Notes: generated by a model from the letters alone, not told the origin. DNA of 64,000 bases from Candidatus Binatus sp. (GCF_036567905.1 NZ_DATCTO010000035.1:90639-154638); one strand, 5' to 3'; positions 35,046-42,905 are shown, counted from the first letter of the stretch. Made by a program: numbers and translations.

Positions 35046-35564
35046 CTAAAGATAGACATCCGACTTTTCGATTATGTCGCGCAGGTTGTTTAGATAGCGT
35101 TGCAGGGAAATGTAGGTTCCGTGCTGGTAGCTATGAAGGTCATTCAACGCGACCGGCGTCAGAATCGCCCCCGGATCATGAATGAACGCGGCAAGCGCTT
35201 CTGTGGAATAGCTACGAAGCCGCCGTTCCGTGTCGATTGTCCAAACGTGTACGAGTTGAATCCATGCATCCATCTCTTCTCGGCTCGGATGTTCTCGACC
35301 TATCGGTGAGCGCGGCGCTTTAGCGAGCAATAACTGGCCTTTCCGTAGGTCATCAAGCAGTCGCTTCTTTCTCCGCCGTATTTTGAAGCTTCGTACGATG
35401 TGGTACGCGATTTCGCCGCCGATTAAGGCCAAAACCAGCACTTCGACTATCAACATCGTGTAGTCGAAAGCGTCGTGTCTCTGAAAAGCGCGCCTGAGCG
35501 TATCGGCCACGATCATCAAAAGAGCGCCCACCCTTGTTGCGTAGTATCGGGTCTTTCTTCGCAT
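35046..35564 (-). CDS. Passenger gene of the IS1595-type element: membrane protein of unknown function
   Basis: A 172-residue protein lying inside the IS boundaries and transcribed against the transposase. It begins with a basic stretch (MRRKTRYYATRVGALLMIVA). It has one clear membrane segment around residues 36-58 (YTMLIVEVLVLALIGGEIAY), followed by the strongly basic KIRRRKKRLLDDL. A soluble C-terminal part of about 100 residues (about 75-172) then contains DAWIQLVHVWTIDTERRLRS. This is a single-pass membrane protein with a cytoplasmic or periplasmic domain of no family I recognise. Its start lies 36 bases inside the right inverted repeat. Confidence 0.7.
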   Translation of the reverse strand: MRRKTRYYATRVGALLMIVADTLRRAFQRHDAFDYTMLIVEVLVLALIGGEIAYHIVRSFKIRRRKKRLLDDLRKGQLLLAKAPRSPIGREHPSREEMDAWIQLVHVWTIDTERRLRSYSTEALAAFIHDPGAILTPVALNDLHSYQHGTYISLQRYLNNLRDIIEKSDVYL

Positions 35565-35599
35565 TGACCCGACCTATCCGAGAGTACCGGAGACACGGC

Positions 35600-35625
35600 T
35601 ATCCGTCAACTTCCGGATACTCGCC
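35600..35625 (-). repeat. Right terminal inverted repeat of the IS1595-type element
   Basis: Reverse complement begins GGCGAGTATCCGG and ends TTGACGGATA, matching the left end at 23 of 26 positions. Confidence 0.9.
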
Positions 35626-35633
35626 TGTTAGAA
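35626..35633. repeat. Right 8-base target-site duplication (TGTTAGAA)
   Basis: Exact copy of the octamer at 33987-33994. It is followed by GGGGTAAAGGGGAAGG, so the pre-insertion site can be reconstructed. Confidence 0.92.
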
Positions 35634-35706
35634 GGGGTAAAGGGGAAGGAAGATCCGGGGTCCCTCGGCTCGGCGGACTTCCCAGCATTGCTCCATTTAA
35701 CAACGA

Positions 35707-36828
35707 CTACGGTTTGTCAGTGCCGTTCCCGTGCTGCTTGCCCTGTTGCTGACCCTGCGGCTGCTGCTGATGCTCTTGACGGGTGGTCGCCTGCTCCGGT
35801 TTCTGTTTCTGCTCGCGTACCGCTTGCTGTTGCTGATTGCGCTGGTCTTGCGGTTGCGCCGCCTGTTGCTGCTTAGGGTTCCGCTGCTGTTGCTCACGCG
35901 CGGCCTGACGTTGCTGGTTCTGCTGTTGGTTCTGCTGATCTGGTTCGTGTGCCGCCTGTTGCTGCTGAAGGTTCCGCTGCTGTTGCTCACGCGCGGCCTG
36001 ACGTTGCTGGTCCTGCTGTTGGTTCTGCTGATCTCGTTCGTGCGCCGCCTGTTGCTGCTGAAGGTTCCGCTGCTGTTGCTCGCGCGCGGCCTGACGTTGC
36101 TGGTCCTGCTGTTGGTTCTGCTGATCTCGTTCGTGTGCCGCCTGTTGCTGCTGAAGGTTCCGCTGCTGTTGCTCGCGCGCTGCCTCACGTTGCTGGTTCT
36201 GCTGCTGCGTCGCTTGGTTGGTCCAATTCTGGCGTTGCCTGAGCCAATCGGGATGATTAGTCTTCACCCAATTTGGATCCTTGTTGTACCACCATTGTTT
36301 ATAGCGCCATACGTGCTGCTGGTCGTAGGCGCCATCACGATCGGGCCAGCGTGAGTTGAGCGAGATCCAATCGGGGTGATTGTTATAGAACCAGTCGGGA
36401 TTGTTCTGATGCCACCAGTAGGCATCGCGCCATTGGTGCTGGTCGTCATAGTCGCCCCATTGTGTTTCGGCCGGTCCCGTTGACCAGTATTCATTGTTAA
36501 GGGCCTGCCATACGTAAGGATGGTTCGCCAGGTACTGCTCCAACTGGGGATGCTGCCTGCGCCAATTGGCATTGTAGAGCAGCCCCGGATTCCGCGCGAG
36601 TTCTCGCGCGACGTTCGGATGATTTGCCAGAAACCAACGAAAGCTTTGGTCTGGTTGATACTGCGGGACATCGTTGAACCAGGGATAGTAGTTCGAGAAG
36701 CCGGGCACCTGCGGCCCCCCAAACTGGACCGTGACCTGCGCCGCGGCGCTTGTAGCGATCGCAAGTGCAAACAGGACCGCGCCGAACCATGCAATCGCTT
36801 TTGTCTGCTTTATTCTTGAGCGCGACAT
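35707..36828 (-). CDS. Secreted Gln-rich repeat protein with NHPDW-type repeats
   Basis: A 373-residue exported protein starting MSRSRIKQTKAIAWFGAVLF with a signal peptide ending near ATSAAAQ. Residues about 30-245 are mature domain built of aromatic/Pro/Asn repeats: LANHPNVARELARNPGLL, HPQLEQYLANHPYVW, NNPDWFYNNHPDW and KTNHPDWLRQR. The C-terminal 130 residues are a low-complexity tract of Gln, Arg, Ala and Asn in 31-residue tandem units containing QQRNLQQQQAAHERDQ. GAGGA precedes ATG 36828. Function unknown; a periplasmic or extracellular structural role fits. CsbD and a Crp/Fnr regulator lie upstream on the same strand. Confidence 0.75.
   Translation of the reverse strand: MSRSRIKQTKAIAWFGAVLFALAIATSAAAQVTVQFGGPQVPGFSNYYPWFNDVPQYQPDQSFRWFLANHPNVARELARNPGLLYNANWRRQHPQLEQYLANHPYVWQALNNEYWSTGPAETQWGDYDDQHQWRDAYWWHQNNPDWFYNNHPDWISLNSRWPDRDGAYDQQHVWRYKQWWYNKDPNWVKTNHPDWLRQRQNWTNQATQQQNQQREAAREQQQRNLQQQQAAHERDQQNQQQDQQRQAAREQQQRNLQQQQAAHERDQQNQQQDQQRQAAREQQQRNLQQQQAAHEPDQQNQQQNQQRQAAREQQQRNPKQQQAAQPQDQRNQQQQAVREQKQKPEQATTRQEHQQQPQGQQQGKQHGNGTDKP
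35878..36250. repeat. 93-bp tandem repeats within the Gln-rich protein gene
   Basis: GTTCCGCTGCTGTTGCTC recurs at 35878 (first base), 35971, 36064 and 36157, exact spacing 93 bases (31 codons), so about four units in frame. Differences between units are few, which suggests recent expansion and length instability. Confidence 0.88.
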
Positions 36829-37184
36829 TTGCTTGTCCTCCTCCGGCTGTTTGACGGCTATTTCCCTCGACCATTCCTGCGCGGGCTCGGCACACGCCGA
36901 TCGGCGCTGCCGCCTCCGATTGATCGGTGCGGGTCTGACCTGCGCCGACAAATGGGCCGGCGGTTGGCTTCAAGTTCGCATAGCCATAGCTCTACCCGAT
37001 CGAGCTTCAACATTATGGATTTCGACCTTGCATCCGACACCCGAGGTACCTATTTGGGTTGTGATGACCGCGATGGTCATGAAGTTGGATTGTACTTCAC
37101 TATCCTCTTCATGATGGCCACTCCGGCATGGAATCTGTTCTAGTTACCGTACTAGCCGGGAGAATGCGCGATTTTTTCGCGAAC
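36829..37184. other. Intergenic region, 356 bases
   Basis: No convincing gene. It contains an inverted repeat ATGACC-N5-GGTCAT at 37064-37080, and GCGCGATTTTTTCGCG near 37167, a hairpin-like stretch with a poly-T loop. A 42-codon frame from 37014 has no ribosome-binding site. It separates the Gln-rich protein gene (promoter side) from the csbD gene. Confidence 0.5.
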
Positions 37185-37349
37185 CTATTTCACAGCATTC
37201 TTTGCCTTGTCGACCACGCGCTCCACGGTCTTCTTAATCTTGCCGGTGGCTTGGTCAAGCTTCCCTTCCTTCTTCAGACGCTTGTCATCCGTCAAAACAC
37301 CAACTGCTTCTTTCACACGGCCTTTGATCTTGTCGCTCGTTCCGCTCAT
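37185..37349 (-). CDS. CsbD-family stress-response protein
   Basis: A 54-residue CsbD-like protein. The sequence MSGTSDKIKGRVKEAVGVLT then KKEGKLDQATGKIKK is the family hallmark (general stress protein in Bacillus and many Gram-negatives). An AGGAG lies about 9 bases before ATG 37349; longer in-frame starts upstream are unlikely. Role is unknown in detail but linked to general stress. It begins 42 bases after the stop of the Crp/Fnr-type regulator on the same strand, so it may be cotranscribed with it. Confidence 0.88.
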   Translation of the reverse strand: MSGTSDKIKGRVKEAVGVLTDDKRLKKEGKLDQATGKIKKTVERVVDKAKNAVK

Positions 37350-37390
37350 TAGACTGTACTCCTCGATGATTGGCACGATGTTCAGCAGGC

Positions 37391-38218
37391 TCATTTAACC
37401 TGCGCCATAGTAGCCGTGCGATATCCGGAAGCCATCGCTGCGAACAAACCTGGACTATAGGGTTGGCCCTGCTTCGATAAATGTGGTTGTGCGCCAGCCT
37501 TTGCGTACGAGTAATTCGCTTTAGCCGCTGGAATGCCGGTTGAACTCTCGATCTTGTCCAAGCGCACAATCATTTGCCGACCTTGACGGATAAGCAGATG
37601 CTCACGCACGAACTCGGCCAAATGTTCGGTGACTCTGGGTCGCGACGCGCCCACCAGACCGGCCAGGTCCTTTTGGCTGATGGAGACTCGCAAAAGGGTG
37701 CCGCGTGACTCTGTGACTCCGAAGTCCGAACATAATTGAAGAAGCGTAACCAGGAGACGCTCGCGAAGGTCGAGGCCCCCTGCGAAGAACCGATACCATG
37801 GCATCAGATTGTCATCGTAAAATTTTCTTAAGGCAGATTGGGGCACCGTCCTGGTAATGACGTCGAATTGGTCCCAGCTCAGACTGCCGACTCTGCATTC
37901 GCCATGAGCCTCGCAGCGAAAGTCCCGCCGGTTGGCTGGGAGAGAAACAAACTGGGGGATTGGACCGGGCGCAAGTAAAGCTATGGTTACACGCTGGCCA
38001 GCCTGGCTCAGGCAAGTGATCTTCGCCACGCCCCTTAACAGAATATTGACACCTGCCGCGAGCGCCTCTTCAGAAAGGATAACCTCGCGCCTTCTGAAGT
38101 TTGCTGAATTGAGGCCGCTCGCAAGCTCTTGCAATGCGTCGGGCGAGAGAAACGACAAGGGTTTCAACCGATTCAACAAATCGAGGTCGGTGTGAGGCGC
38201 GTTTTTCTGTCCGTCCAT
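37391..38218 (-). CDS. Crp/Fnr-family transcriptional regulator
   Basis: A 275-residue one-component regulator. The N-terminal cyclic-nucleotide-binding-like domain spans about 15-145 (for example REVILSEEALAAGVNILLRG). The C-terminal winged helix includes ISQKDLAGLVGASRPRVTEH (about 188-207). It lacks the N-terminal cysteine cluster of Fnr and shows no canonical cAMP pocket that I can confirm, so its signal is unknown. About 45 residues after the HTH form an unusual extra tail ending FAAMASGYRTATMAQVK. ATG 38218 is supported by GGAGGAAGG. CsbD follows 41 bases later. Confidence 0.88.
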   Translation of the reverse strand: MDGQKNAPHTDLDLLNRLKPLSFLSPDALQELASGLNSANFRRREVILSEEALAAGVNILLRGVAKITCLSQAGQRVTIALLAPGPIPQFVSLPANRRDFRCEAHGECRVGSLSWDQFDVITRTVPQSALRKFYDDNLMPWYRFFAGGLDLRERLLVTLLQLCSDFGVTESRGTLLRVSISQKDLAGLVGASRPRVTEHLAEFVREHLLIRQGRQMIVRLDKIESSTGIPAAKANYSYAKAGAQPHLSKQGQPYSPGLFAAMASGYRTATMAQVK

Positions 38219-38539
38219 TTTCCCTTCCTCCAGCAACTAACCAAGGCGCTTATCGAGAGTTGGTCCAGATTGCCTTATTTCATATTGACCACGATTCAGA
38301 TTTCCTTATACGCCAAACGCGCTACTTGTGCCAAGTCCACGCCCGGTTTTTCACTCCGGAGCACGGCCCAACCCCTGCACCCGTGGCGGAAAGAAAATGA
38401 GCCGAGGACCCCCGGCTCCGAAATCTCCGGGGCCATTCCCACGAGCGTTTCCGCTCTCGCGCTTCGCCGCCCGCGCGAGTAGCTTCTTTTCATCCGAGCG
38501 GCCGGCAGCGCGACAACCATACGCGGAGGTATGATGCAT
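38219..38539. other. Divergent intergenic region, 321 bases
   Basis: Lies between the Crp/Fnr-type gene (minus) and the MAPEG gene (plus), so it should hold promoters for both. I see no tRNA or terminator, and no convincing palindrome that would match a Fnr box. Several reading frames overlap here but lack start signals. Confidence 0.5.
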
Positions 38540-38932
38540 ATGTACGGAAATCAGGGACTCGAGATAGTGACGCTGCTGGCGTTGCTCGAATACTCGATAC
38601 TCGGCCTGATGGTTGGACAAGCGCGACATAAATATGGCGTCGAGGCGCCCGCCACCACCGGCAATCCCGACTTCGAGCGGCACTTCCGTGTGCATATGAA
38701 CACGCTCGAGAGTCTGATCGTCTTCATCCCGGCATTGTGGATTTTCTCGCTGTCGGTGAACTATCACTTCGGCGTCGCACTCGGATTGTTGTTCGTGATC
38801 GCGCGGATCATCTACGCCTTGGGCTACTTGAGCGCGCCGGCCAAGCGCGCGCCTGGCGCAATCGCCACCGCCGTGATCAACGCCATCCTCGTGCTGGGCA
38901 GCTTGATCGGAATCGCAATCAAAGCCCTCTAA
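38540..38932 (+). CDS. MAPEG-family membrane protein
   Basis: An integral membrane protein of about 130 residues with four predicted helices. Typical MAPEG sequence is seen: LALLEYSILGLMVGQARHKY then GNPDFERHFRVHMNTLESLI and FIPALWIFSLSVNYHFG. Eukaryotic relatives act on glutathione and eicosanoids; bacterial roles are mostly unknown. Three in-frame ATGs (38531, 38534 and 38540) follow GGAGG at 38525-38529. I prefer 38540, whose spacing of 10 bases is the most usual; the others would add up to three residues. A GST-like gene elsewhere (49354) is not linked. Confidence 0.87.
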   Translation: MYGNQGLEIVTLLALLEYSILGLMVGQARHKYGVEAPATTGNPDFERHFRVHMNTLESLIVFIPALWIFSLSVNYHFGVALGLLFVIARIIYALGYLSAPAKRAPGAIATAVINAILVLGSLIGIAIKAL

Positions 38933-38994
38933 CAAACTTCGATTTTTCCGGCGCCTCAAATGGCGAGGAGTTGGAGGTTTCTCCTTACACAGGT

Positions 38995-39014
38995 GCAGGG
39001 ACCGGGGCCCCTGC
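38995..39014. repeat. Degenerate copy of the GC-rich palindrome
   Basis: GCAGGGACCGGGGCCCCTGC is an imperfect palindrome with one mismatch in the arms. It matches the pattern of the units at 26538 and 62122-62414, but lies alone, in the gap between the MAPEG and tpx genes. Confidence 0.55.
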
Positions 39015-39100
39015 CCGCTGCTTTACCCCGGCGGGCGCCGCGGCTAAAGTCTCTAAGTTCACGATTCCATTTTTGATTCATCATCAAGGAGAATTCGCTT

Positions 39101-39625
39101 ATGGCGGAAGAACGCAAAGGCGCCGTTACGATGCGGGGAAACCCGATGACCCTGGTCGGCCCCGAAATCAAGGTCGGACAAAAGGCACCCAACTTCAACG
39201 TCGTCGGCAAGGGGATGCAGCCCGCGACGCTCGACCAGTTCAAGGGCAAGGTCAAAATCATCTCCAGCGTCCCCTCGCTCGACACTCCAGTCTGCGACGC
39301 CGAGACGCGCCGCTTCAACGTGGAAGCGAGCAAGCTGCCCGGCGACGTCCAGATTCTCACCATCTCGATGGATCTGCCGTTTGCGCAGGCGCGATGGTGC
39401 GGCGCGGCCGGCGTGGACAAGATCACCACGCTCAGCGACTGGCGCAGCGCGAGTTTCGGCACCGGCTACGGCACGTTGATCAAGGAGCTGCATCTGCTCG
39501 CGCGCTGCGTTTTCGTGGTGGATAAGAACGACAAGGTCACCTACGTCGAATACGTCAAGGAAGTCGCCGAGCAGCCCAACTTCGAAGCTGCGCTGGAAGC
39601 GGCCAGGAAAGCCGCCGCAGCCTGA
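39101..39625 (+). CDS. tpx: Thiol peroxidase Tpx (atypical 2-Cys peroxiredoxin)
   Basis: Reduces hydroperoxides using thioredoxin. The 174-residue protein has the peroxidatic Cys65 in SVPSLDTPVCDAETRRF and the resolving Cys100 in FAQARWCGAAGVDKI. The family blocks ISMDLPFAQ and FGTGYGTLIKE also match. There is no signal peptide, so it is cytoplasmic, unlike the periplasmic enterobacterial form. The start is ATG 39101, preceded by AAGGAG about 10 bases upstream. A GC hairpin follows its stop. Confidence 0.95.
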   Translation: MAEERKGAVTMRGNPMTLVGPEIKVGQKAPNFNVVGKGMQPATLDQFKGKVKIISSVPSLDTPVCDAETRRFNVEASKLPGDVQILTISMDLPFAQARWCGAAGVDKITTLSDWRSASFGTGYGTLIKELHLLARCVFVVDKNDKVTYVEYVKEVAEQPNFEAALEAARKAAAA

Positions 39626-39640
39626 CTGCGATTCATCCCG

Positions 39641-39671
39641 CGGGCGGACGTGTCACAGACGCGTCCGCCCG
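39641..39671 (+). terminator. Hairpin after tpx, possible terminator
   Basis: CGGGCGGACG and CGTCCGCCCG pair perfectly over 10 bases with an 11-base loop. The following sequence has only a weak T-run, so Rho-independent termination is uncertain. It separates tpx from the bluB-cobT-cobS unit. Confidence 0.6.
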
Positions 39672-39689
39672 TGATAGATATTCTTCCTC

Positions 39690-40469
39690 ATGCCGGCCGA
39701 TGCGCCCAATCGCCACGCCTTCACCGACGCGCTCAAGCGCGGCCTCTACGAGGCGATCTTCCGCCGCCGCGACATCCGGGAGTTCATTTCCGATCCTATT
39801 CCCGACGATGTCCTGGCGCGCGTGCTGACCGCGGCCCATCATGCCGCCAGCGTCGGCTTCACGCAGCCGTGGGACTTCATCGTCGTGCGCAGCCTCGAGC
39901 GGCGCCGCCGGGTGAAGGATATTTTTGAAAACGAGCGCCAAAAAAACGCGGCTCAGTTCAGCGGCGAGCGCCGCGAAAAATATCTCTCGCTCAAGCTCGA
40001 AGGCATCCTCGAAGCTCCGCTCAACCTGATCGTCACCTGCAAGCCCAATCGCTTCGGTCCCGCCGTGCTCGGCAAGACCAGCATCCGCGATGTCGAGATT
40101 TACTCGGCGTGTCTGGCGGTCGAAAATCTTTGGCTCACGGCGCGCGCCGAGGGCCTGGGGATGGGATGGGTCAGCATCATGCGCAACGACGCGCTCGCCG
40201 AAATTTTCGGCATCCCGGATGACGTCATTCCCATCGCCTATCTATGCCTCGGCTACGTCCGCGCGTTTCCCGACCGCCCCGTACTCGCCAGCGCACAATG
40301 GGCCGATCGATTGCCGCCGCGCTCCCTGATTCACTTCGATTCGTGGAGCGACGCGAGCGAGCGAAGCTCGACCGCCGCCGATTCGCTGCTCAGGAAGATC
40401 GACGACCATTCCATCTGGCTCGCGATCTTTCCCGAAGATTCACCTGACCGACCGCCCTCGCGCGACTGA
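39690..40469 (+). CDS. bluB: 5,6-dimethylbenzimidazole synthase BluB
   Basis: Flavin-dependent enzyme that breaks down FMN to make DMB, the lower ligand of cobalamin. The 259-residue protein has the nitroreductase-fold block RRDIREFISDPIPDDVLARV, followed by AASVGFTQPWDFIVV. The C-terminal part contains LGYVRAFPDRPVLA and is about 20-30 residues longer than usual. It begins a probable operon with cobT 58 bases later, and cobT uses its product. Aerobic cobalamin assembly is thus implied. ATG 39690 is likely. Confidence 0.93.
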   Translation: MPADAPNRHAFTDALKRGLYEAIFRRRDIREFISDPIPDDVLARVLTAAHHAASVGFTQPWDFIVVRSLERRRRVKDIFENERQKNAAQFSGERREKYLSLKLEGILEAPLNLIVTCKPNRFGPAVLGKTSIRDVEIYSACLAVENLWLTARAEGLGMGWVSIMRNDALAEIFGIPDDVIPIAYLCLGYVRAFPDRPVLASAQWADRLPPRSLIHFDSWSDASERSSTAADSLLRKIDDHSIWLAIFPEDSPDRPPSRD

Positions 40470-40527
40470 ATTCGCAGCCACAGCACTGCTTGCGGGCTGG
40501 AGCGGGGCGTGATGCGATCACGCGGCC

Positions 40528-41592
40528 ATGTCTTTGCTCGACCAAACTATCGCCTCGATCCTCCCGCTCGACAACGAAGCGGCGTGGGCCGCCGACGCGC
40601 GTCTGAACTCCCTGACCAAGCCGCCCCGCAGTCTTGGCCATCTCGAAGAACTCGTGCGCCGCTACGCCGCAATCCGCCACGACGAATCGGTAAAGTCCGG
40701 ACGCGGTGCGATTGCCGTCTTCGTCGCCGATCACGGCGTCGCGGACGAGGGCGTCAGCGCATTCCCGCAGGCCGTCACGGCCGAGATGCTCCGCAACATC
40801 GCCGCCGGCGGCGCCGCAATCAGCGTGCTCGCGCGCCGCTTCGGTTACCCGCTCAAAGTCGTCGATGTCGGCGTCAAGATCGATACCAGCACCGAGCCGC
40901 TTAAGGGCGTGACTTATCGGCGCGTCGGCGCCGGCACTCGCAACTTCCTCGACGGCCCGGCGATGACGCCGGAGGATACGACGCGTGCGCTCGAAGTGGG
41001 AATCGACATCGCCCGCGGGCTCGCCGATAGCGGAGCGACGTTGATCGGCATCGGCGAGATGGGAATCGCGAACAGTACGCCAGCCGCCGCGATCCTTTCG
41101 GCGCTAACCGCGATCCCGCCGGACTCGATGGTGGGGCGAGGCACCGGACTCGATGACGCCGGCGTGCGCCGCAAGATCGAAGTGGTCGTGCGCGCGCTCG
41201 AGCTGCATCGCGCGGCGACGGCGTCGGGCCAGTCGATGCTGGCTGCGCTCGGCGGTTTCGAGATCGCTGCGATGGCCGGGGTGTGCATCGGCGGCGCCGC
41301 ACTCAATGTCCCGATCGTGGTTGACGGTTTCATCGCGACGGCGGCCGCCGCGGTCGCGGAGAAGATTCATCCGGGATTGTTCGATCATCTCTTTTTCAGC
41401 CATCGCTCCTCCGAGGGCGGCCATGCGCTCGCGCTCGAGCACTTCAAGCTCCGTCCCATTCTCGATCTCGACCTCAGATTGGGCGAAGGCACCGGCGCCG
41501 CACTCGCGATGAACGTGATCGAATCCGCGCTCGACTTGTTCCACAACATGGCGACGTTCGCGGGCGCGGGCGTCTCCGGCAAAGTGCGATGA
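40528..41592 (+). CDS. cobT: Nicotinate-nucleotide--dimethylbenzimidazole phosphoribosyltransferase CobT
   Basis: Activates the DMB lower ligand to alpha-ribazole phosphate. The 354-residue length is standard. The sequence has TKPPRSLGHLEELVRRYA near the N-terminus, VADHGVADEGVSAFPQ, then GIGEMGIANSTPAAA. The conserved end DHLFFSHRSSEGGHALAL carries the catalytic glutamate. It lies between bluB and cobS, and ATG of cobS overlaps its TGA by 4 bases, so the two are translationally coupled. The pathway ends in adenosylcobalamin phosphate with CobS and CobU. Confidence 0.96.
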   Translation: MSLLDQTIASILPLDNEAAWAADARLNSLTKPPRSLGHLEELVRRYAAIRHDESVKSGRGAIAVFVADHGVADEGVSAFPQAVTAEMLRNIAAGGAAISVLARRFGYPLKVVDVGVKIDTSTEPLKGVTYRRVGAGTRNFLDGPAMTPEDTTRALEVGIDIARGLADSGATLIGIGEMGIANSTPAAAILSALTAIPPDSMVGRGTGLDDAGVRRKIEVVVRALELHRAATASGQSMLAALGGFEIAAMAGVCIGGAALNVPIVVDGFIATAAAAVAEKIHPGLFDHLFFSHRSSEGGHALALEHFKLRPILDLDLRLGEGTGAALAMNVIESALDLFHNMATFAGAGVSGKVR

Positions 41593-42383
41593 GCGACGAC
41601 GCGAGCGCGCCGGCCGGCGACGCCATGCTCGCGAGCGGCTTCTTTACGGAACTGCGGCTCGCAATCAGCTTCCTTACCATTGTGCCGGTGATCGATCGCC
41701 GTCGCGCATCCAAGGACGCCGTCGCGGCATCGTTCGCATGGTTCCCGATTGTCGGTTTCGTTCTCGGCGCCGCGCTCACCGCCGAGGATTGGCTGCTCGC
41801 TCACGTCTTTGCGCAGGTGATTCGCTCGGTTCTCATCATCGTCTCTCTCACCGTCGTCACCGGCGCGATTCATCTCGACGGATTGGCGGACACGGCCGAC
41901 GCGCTCGGCGCGGGACGCGATCGCGAGCGCGCGCTCGAGATTCTCCGCGACAGCCGCGTCGGGACTTTCGGCGCGAGCGCAATTTTCTTCGATTTGACGC
42001 TCAAAATCCTCGCGCTCTCGACTCTGGCGGGTCAGCGCCGATACGCCGCTCTGCTGCTGGCGCCGATGCTCGCGCGTTGGGCGATGCTCCTGGTCGCCTC
42101 GGGATTGGTCTATCTGCGCTCCTGCGGCTCAGGATCGACGCTGCTCGGCAACCAAAGCAAAAGCCTGGGCTCCCGCGCTGTCTTCGTCGCGATTTTCACA
42201 CTCGCCGTTGTGCCGATGCTGGGTGCGTTGCGCGCGGTCGCTCTTGTCACCGCGGTCGCAATAGTAATCGTGTTCAAGATGCGCTGGTTCTACCGGCGAT
42301 GGCTGGGAGGAGTGACGGGTGACTTGATCGGCGCGTGCGGCGAGCTGGTCGAGATTGCGGTCCTCATCACGATGGCATCGTGA
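41589..42383 (+). CDS. cobS: Adenosylcobinamide-GDP ribazoletransferase CobS
   Basis: Membrane enzyme joining adenosylcobinamide-GDP with alpha-ribazole (phosphate) to finish cobalamin. The 264-residue protein has several hydrophobic helices (for example IRSVLIIVSLTVVTGAIHLD). The conserved HLDGLADTADALGAGRDRER carries acidic residues for metal binding. The C-terminus has GVTGDLIGACGELVEIAVLI, typical of the family. The start ATG overlaps the cobT stop, so expression should be coupled. It ends 3 bases before the convergent cobU stop. Confidence 0.95.
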   Translation: MSDDASAPAGDAMLASGFFTELRLAISFLTIVPVIDRRRASKDAVAASFAWFPIVGFVLGAALTAEDWLLAHVFAQVIRSVLIIVSLTVVTGAIHLDGLADTADALGAGRDRERALEILRDSRVGTFGASAIFFDLTLKILALSTLAGQRRYAALLLAPMLARWAMLLVASGLVYLRSCGSGSTLLGNQSKSLGSRAVFVAIFTLAVVPMLGALRAVALVTAVAIVIVFKMRWFYRRWLGGVTGDLIGACGELVEIAVLITMAS

Positions 42384-42386
42384 CGC

Positions 42387-42905
42387 TCACTTCAGTTTGA
42401 GCGGATATCCCGCGACCATCAGCAGCGCCTGCTCCGCGACGGCCGCGACTTTCTGATTGGTCCATCCCAGCAGATCGCGAAAACGGCGCGACGCCGCGTG
42501 ATCCGTCGGCACGATTCCCGCTCCAACTTCATCGGTCACGACGATGCTCGCGAACGACGCATCCTTCAGCGCCGCCGCCAGCTTGTCCGCCTCCGCGAGA
42601 ATGGTCCCGTCCATCTCGCGGCGCTGCATCAGGTTGGATATCCATAGCGTCAGGCAATCGAGCACTACCAGGTCCGCGCGATCGCCGAGCCGCTCGAGCG
42701 CGGCGACCACCTGGACCGGCTCTTCGACGGTCTGAAAGTCCGGCGGTCGCGTCGTTTGATGAAATTCGATTCGCGCCGTCATTTCTTCATCGAGCGCCTG
42801 CCCGGTCGCGACGAAGAATCTGCGTTGATATGGGAGCGCAAGCTTCAACGCCTGCATACTCTTGCCGCTTCGAGCGCCGCCGGTGATTAGCGTTACCGTG
42901 CCCAT
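42387..42905 (-). CDS. cobU: Adenosylcobinamide kinase/guanylyltransferase CobU
   Basis: Bifunctional enzyme that phosphorylates adenosylcobinamide and then attaches GMP. The 172-residue protein starts MGTVTLITGGARSGKSMQAL (P-loop GGARSGKS, 9-16). The GMP-carrying histidine is probably His49 in RIEFHQTTRP. ADLVVLDCLTLWISN and TDEVGAGIVP are further family blocks. ATG 42905 is chosen because the upstream extension of the frame has no family sequence. It is convergent with cobS and divergent from the riboswitch-controlled btuB, so its promoter shares the 42906-42997 gap. Confidence 0.94.
   Translation of the reverse strand: MGTVTLITGGARSGKSMQALKLALPYQRRFFVATGQALDEEMTARIEFHQTTRPPDFQTVEEPVQVVAALERLGDRADLVVLDCLTLWISNLMQRREMDGTILAEADKLAAALKDASFASIVVTDEVGAGIVPTDHAASRRFRDLLGWTNQKVAAVAEQALLMVAGYPLKLK

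Larger units (their letters stand above)
33995..35625 (+). mobile_element. IS1595-family insertion element carrying a passenger gene (1631 bp)
   Basis: Complete element bounded by 26-base inverted repeats at 33995-34020 and 35600-35625 (23 of 26 positions match; both begin GGCGAGTAT and end TTGACGGATA) and flanked by an exact TGTTAGAA duplication. It holds a DDE transposase (34046-34969) and, on the opposite strand, a 172-residue membrane protein (35046-35564) that is not a transposition gene. Joining the flanks gives an intact repeat-like motif, CCTGTTAGAAGGGG, which also occurs at 26472. Intact ends and an uninterrupted transposase suggest a recent insertion. Confidence 0.9.

Noticed and set aside
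35878..36250. 93-bp repeats resembling a CRISPR array
   Set aside because: The units are tandem and in frame with a Gln-rich coding sequence, with no spacers, and no cas genes are nearby.
36829..37143. 104-codon frame in the intergenic region
   Set aside because: No ribosome-binding site, no family match and no expected composition. An inner 42-codon frame from 37014 is equally unsupported.
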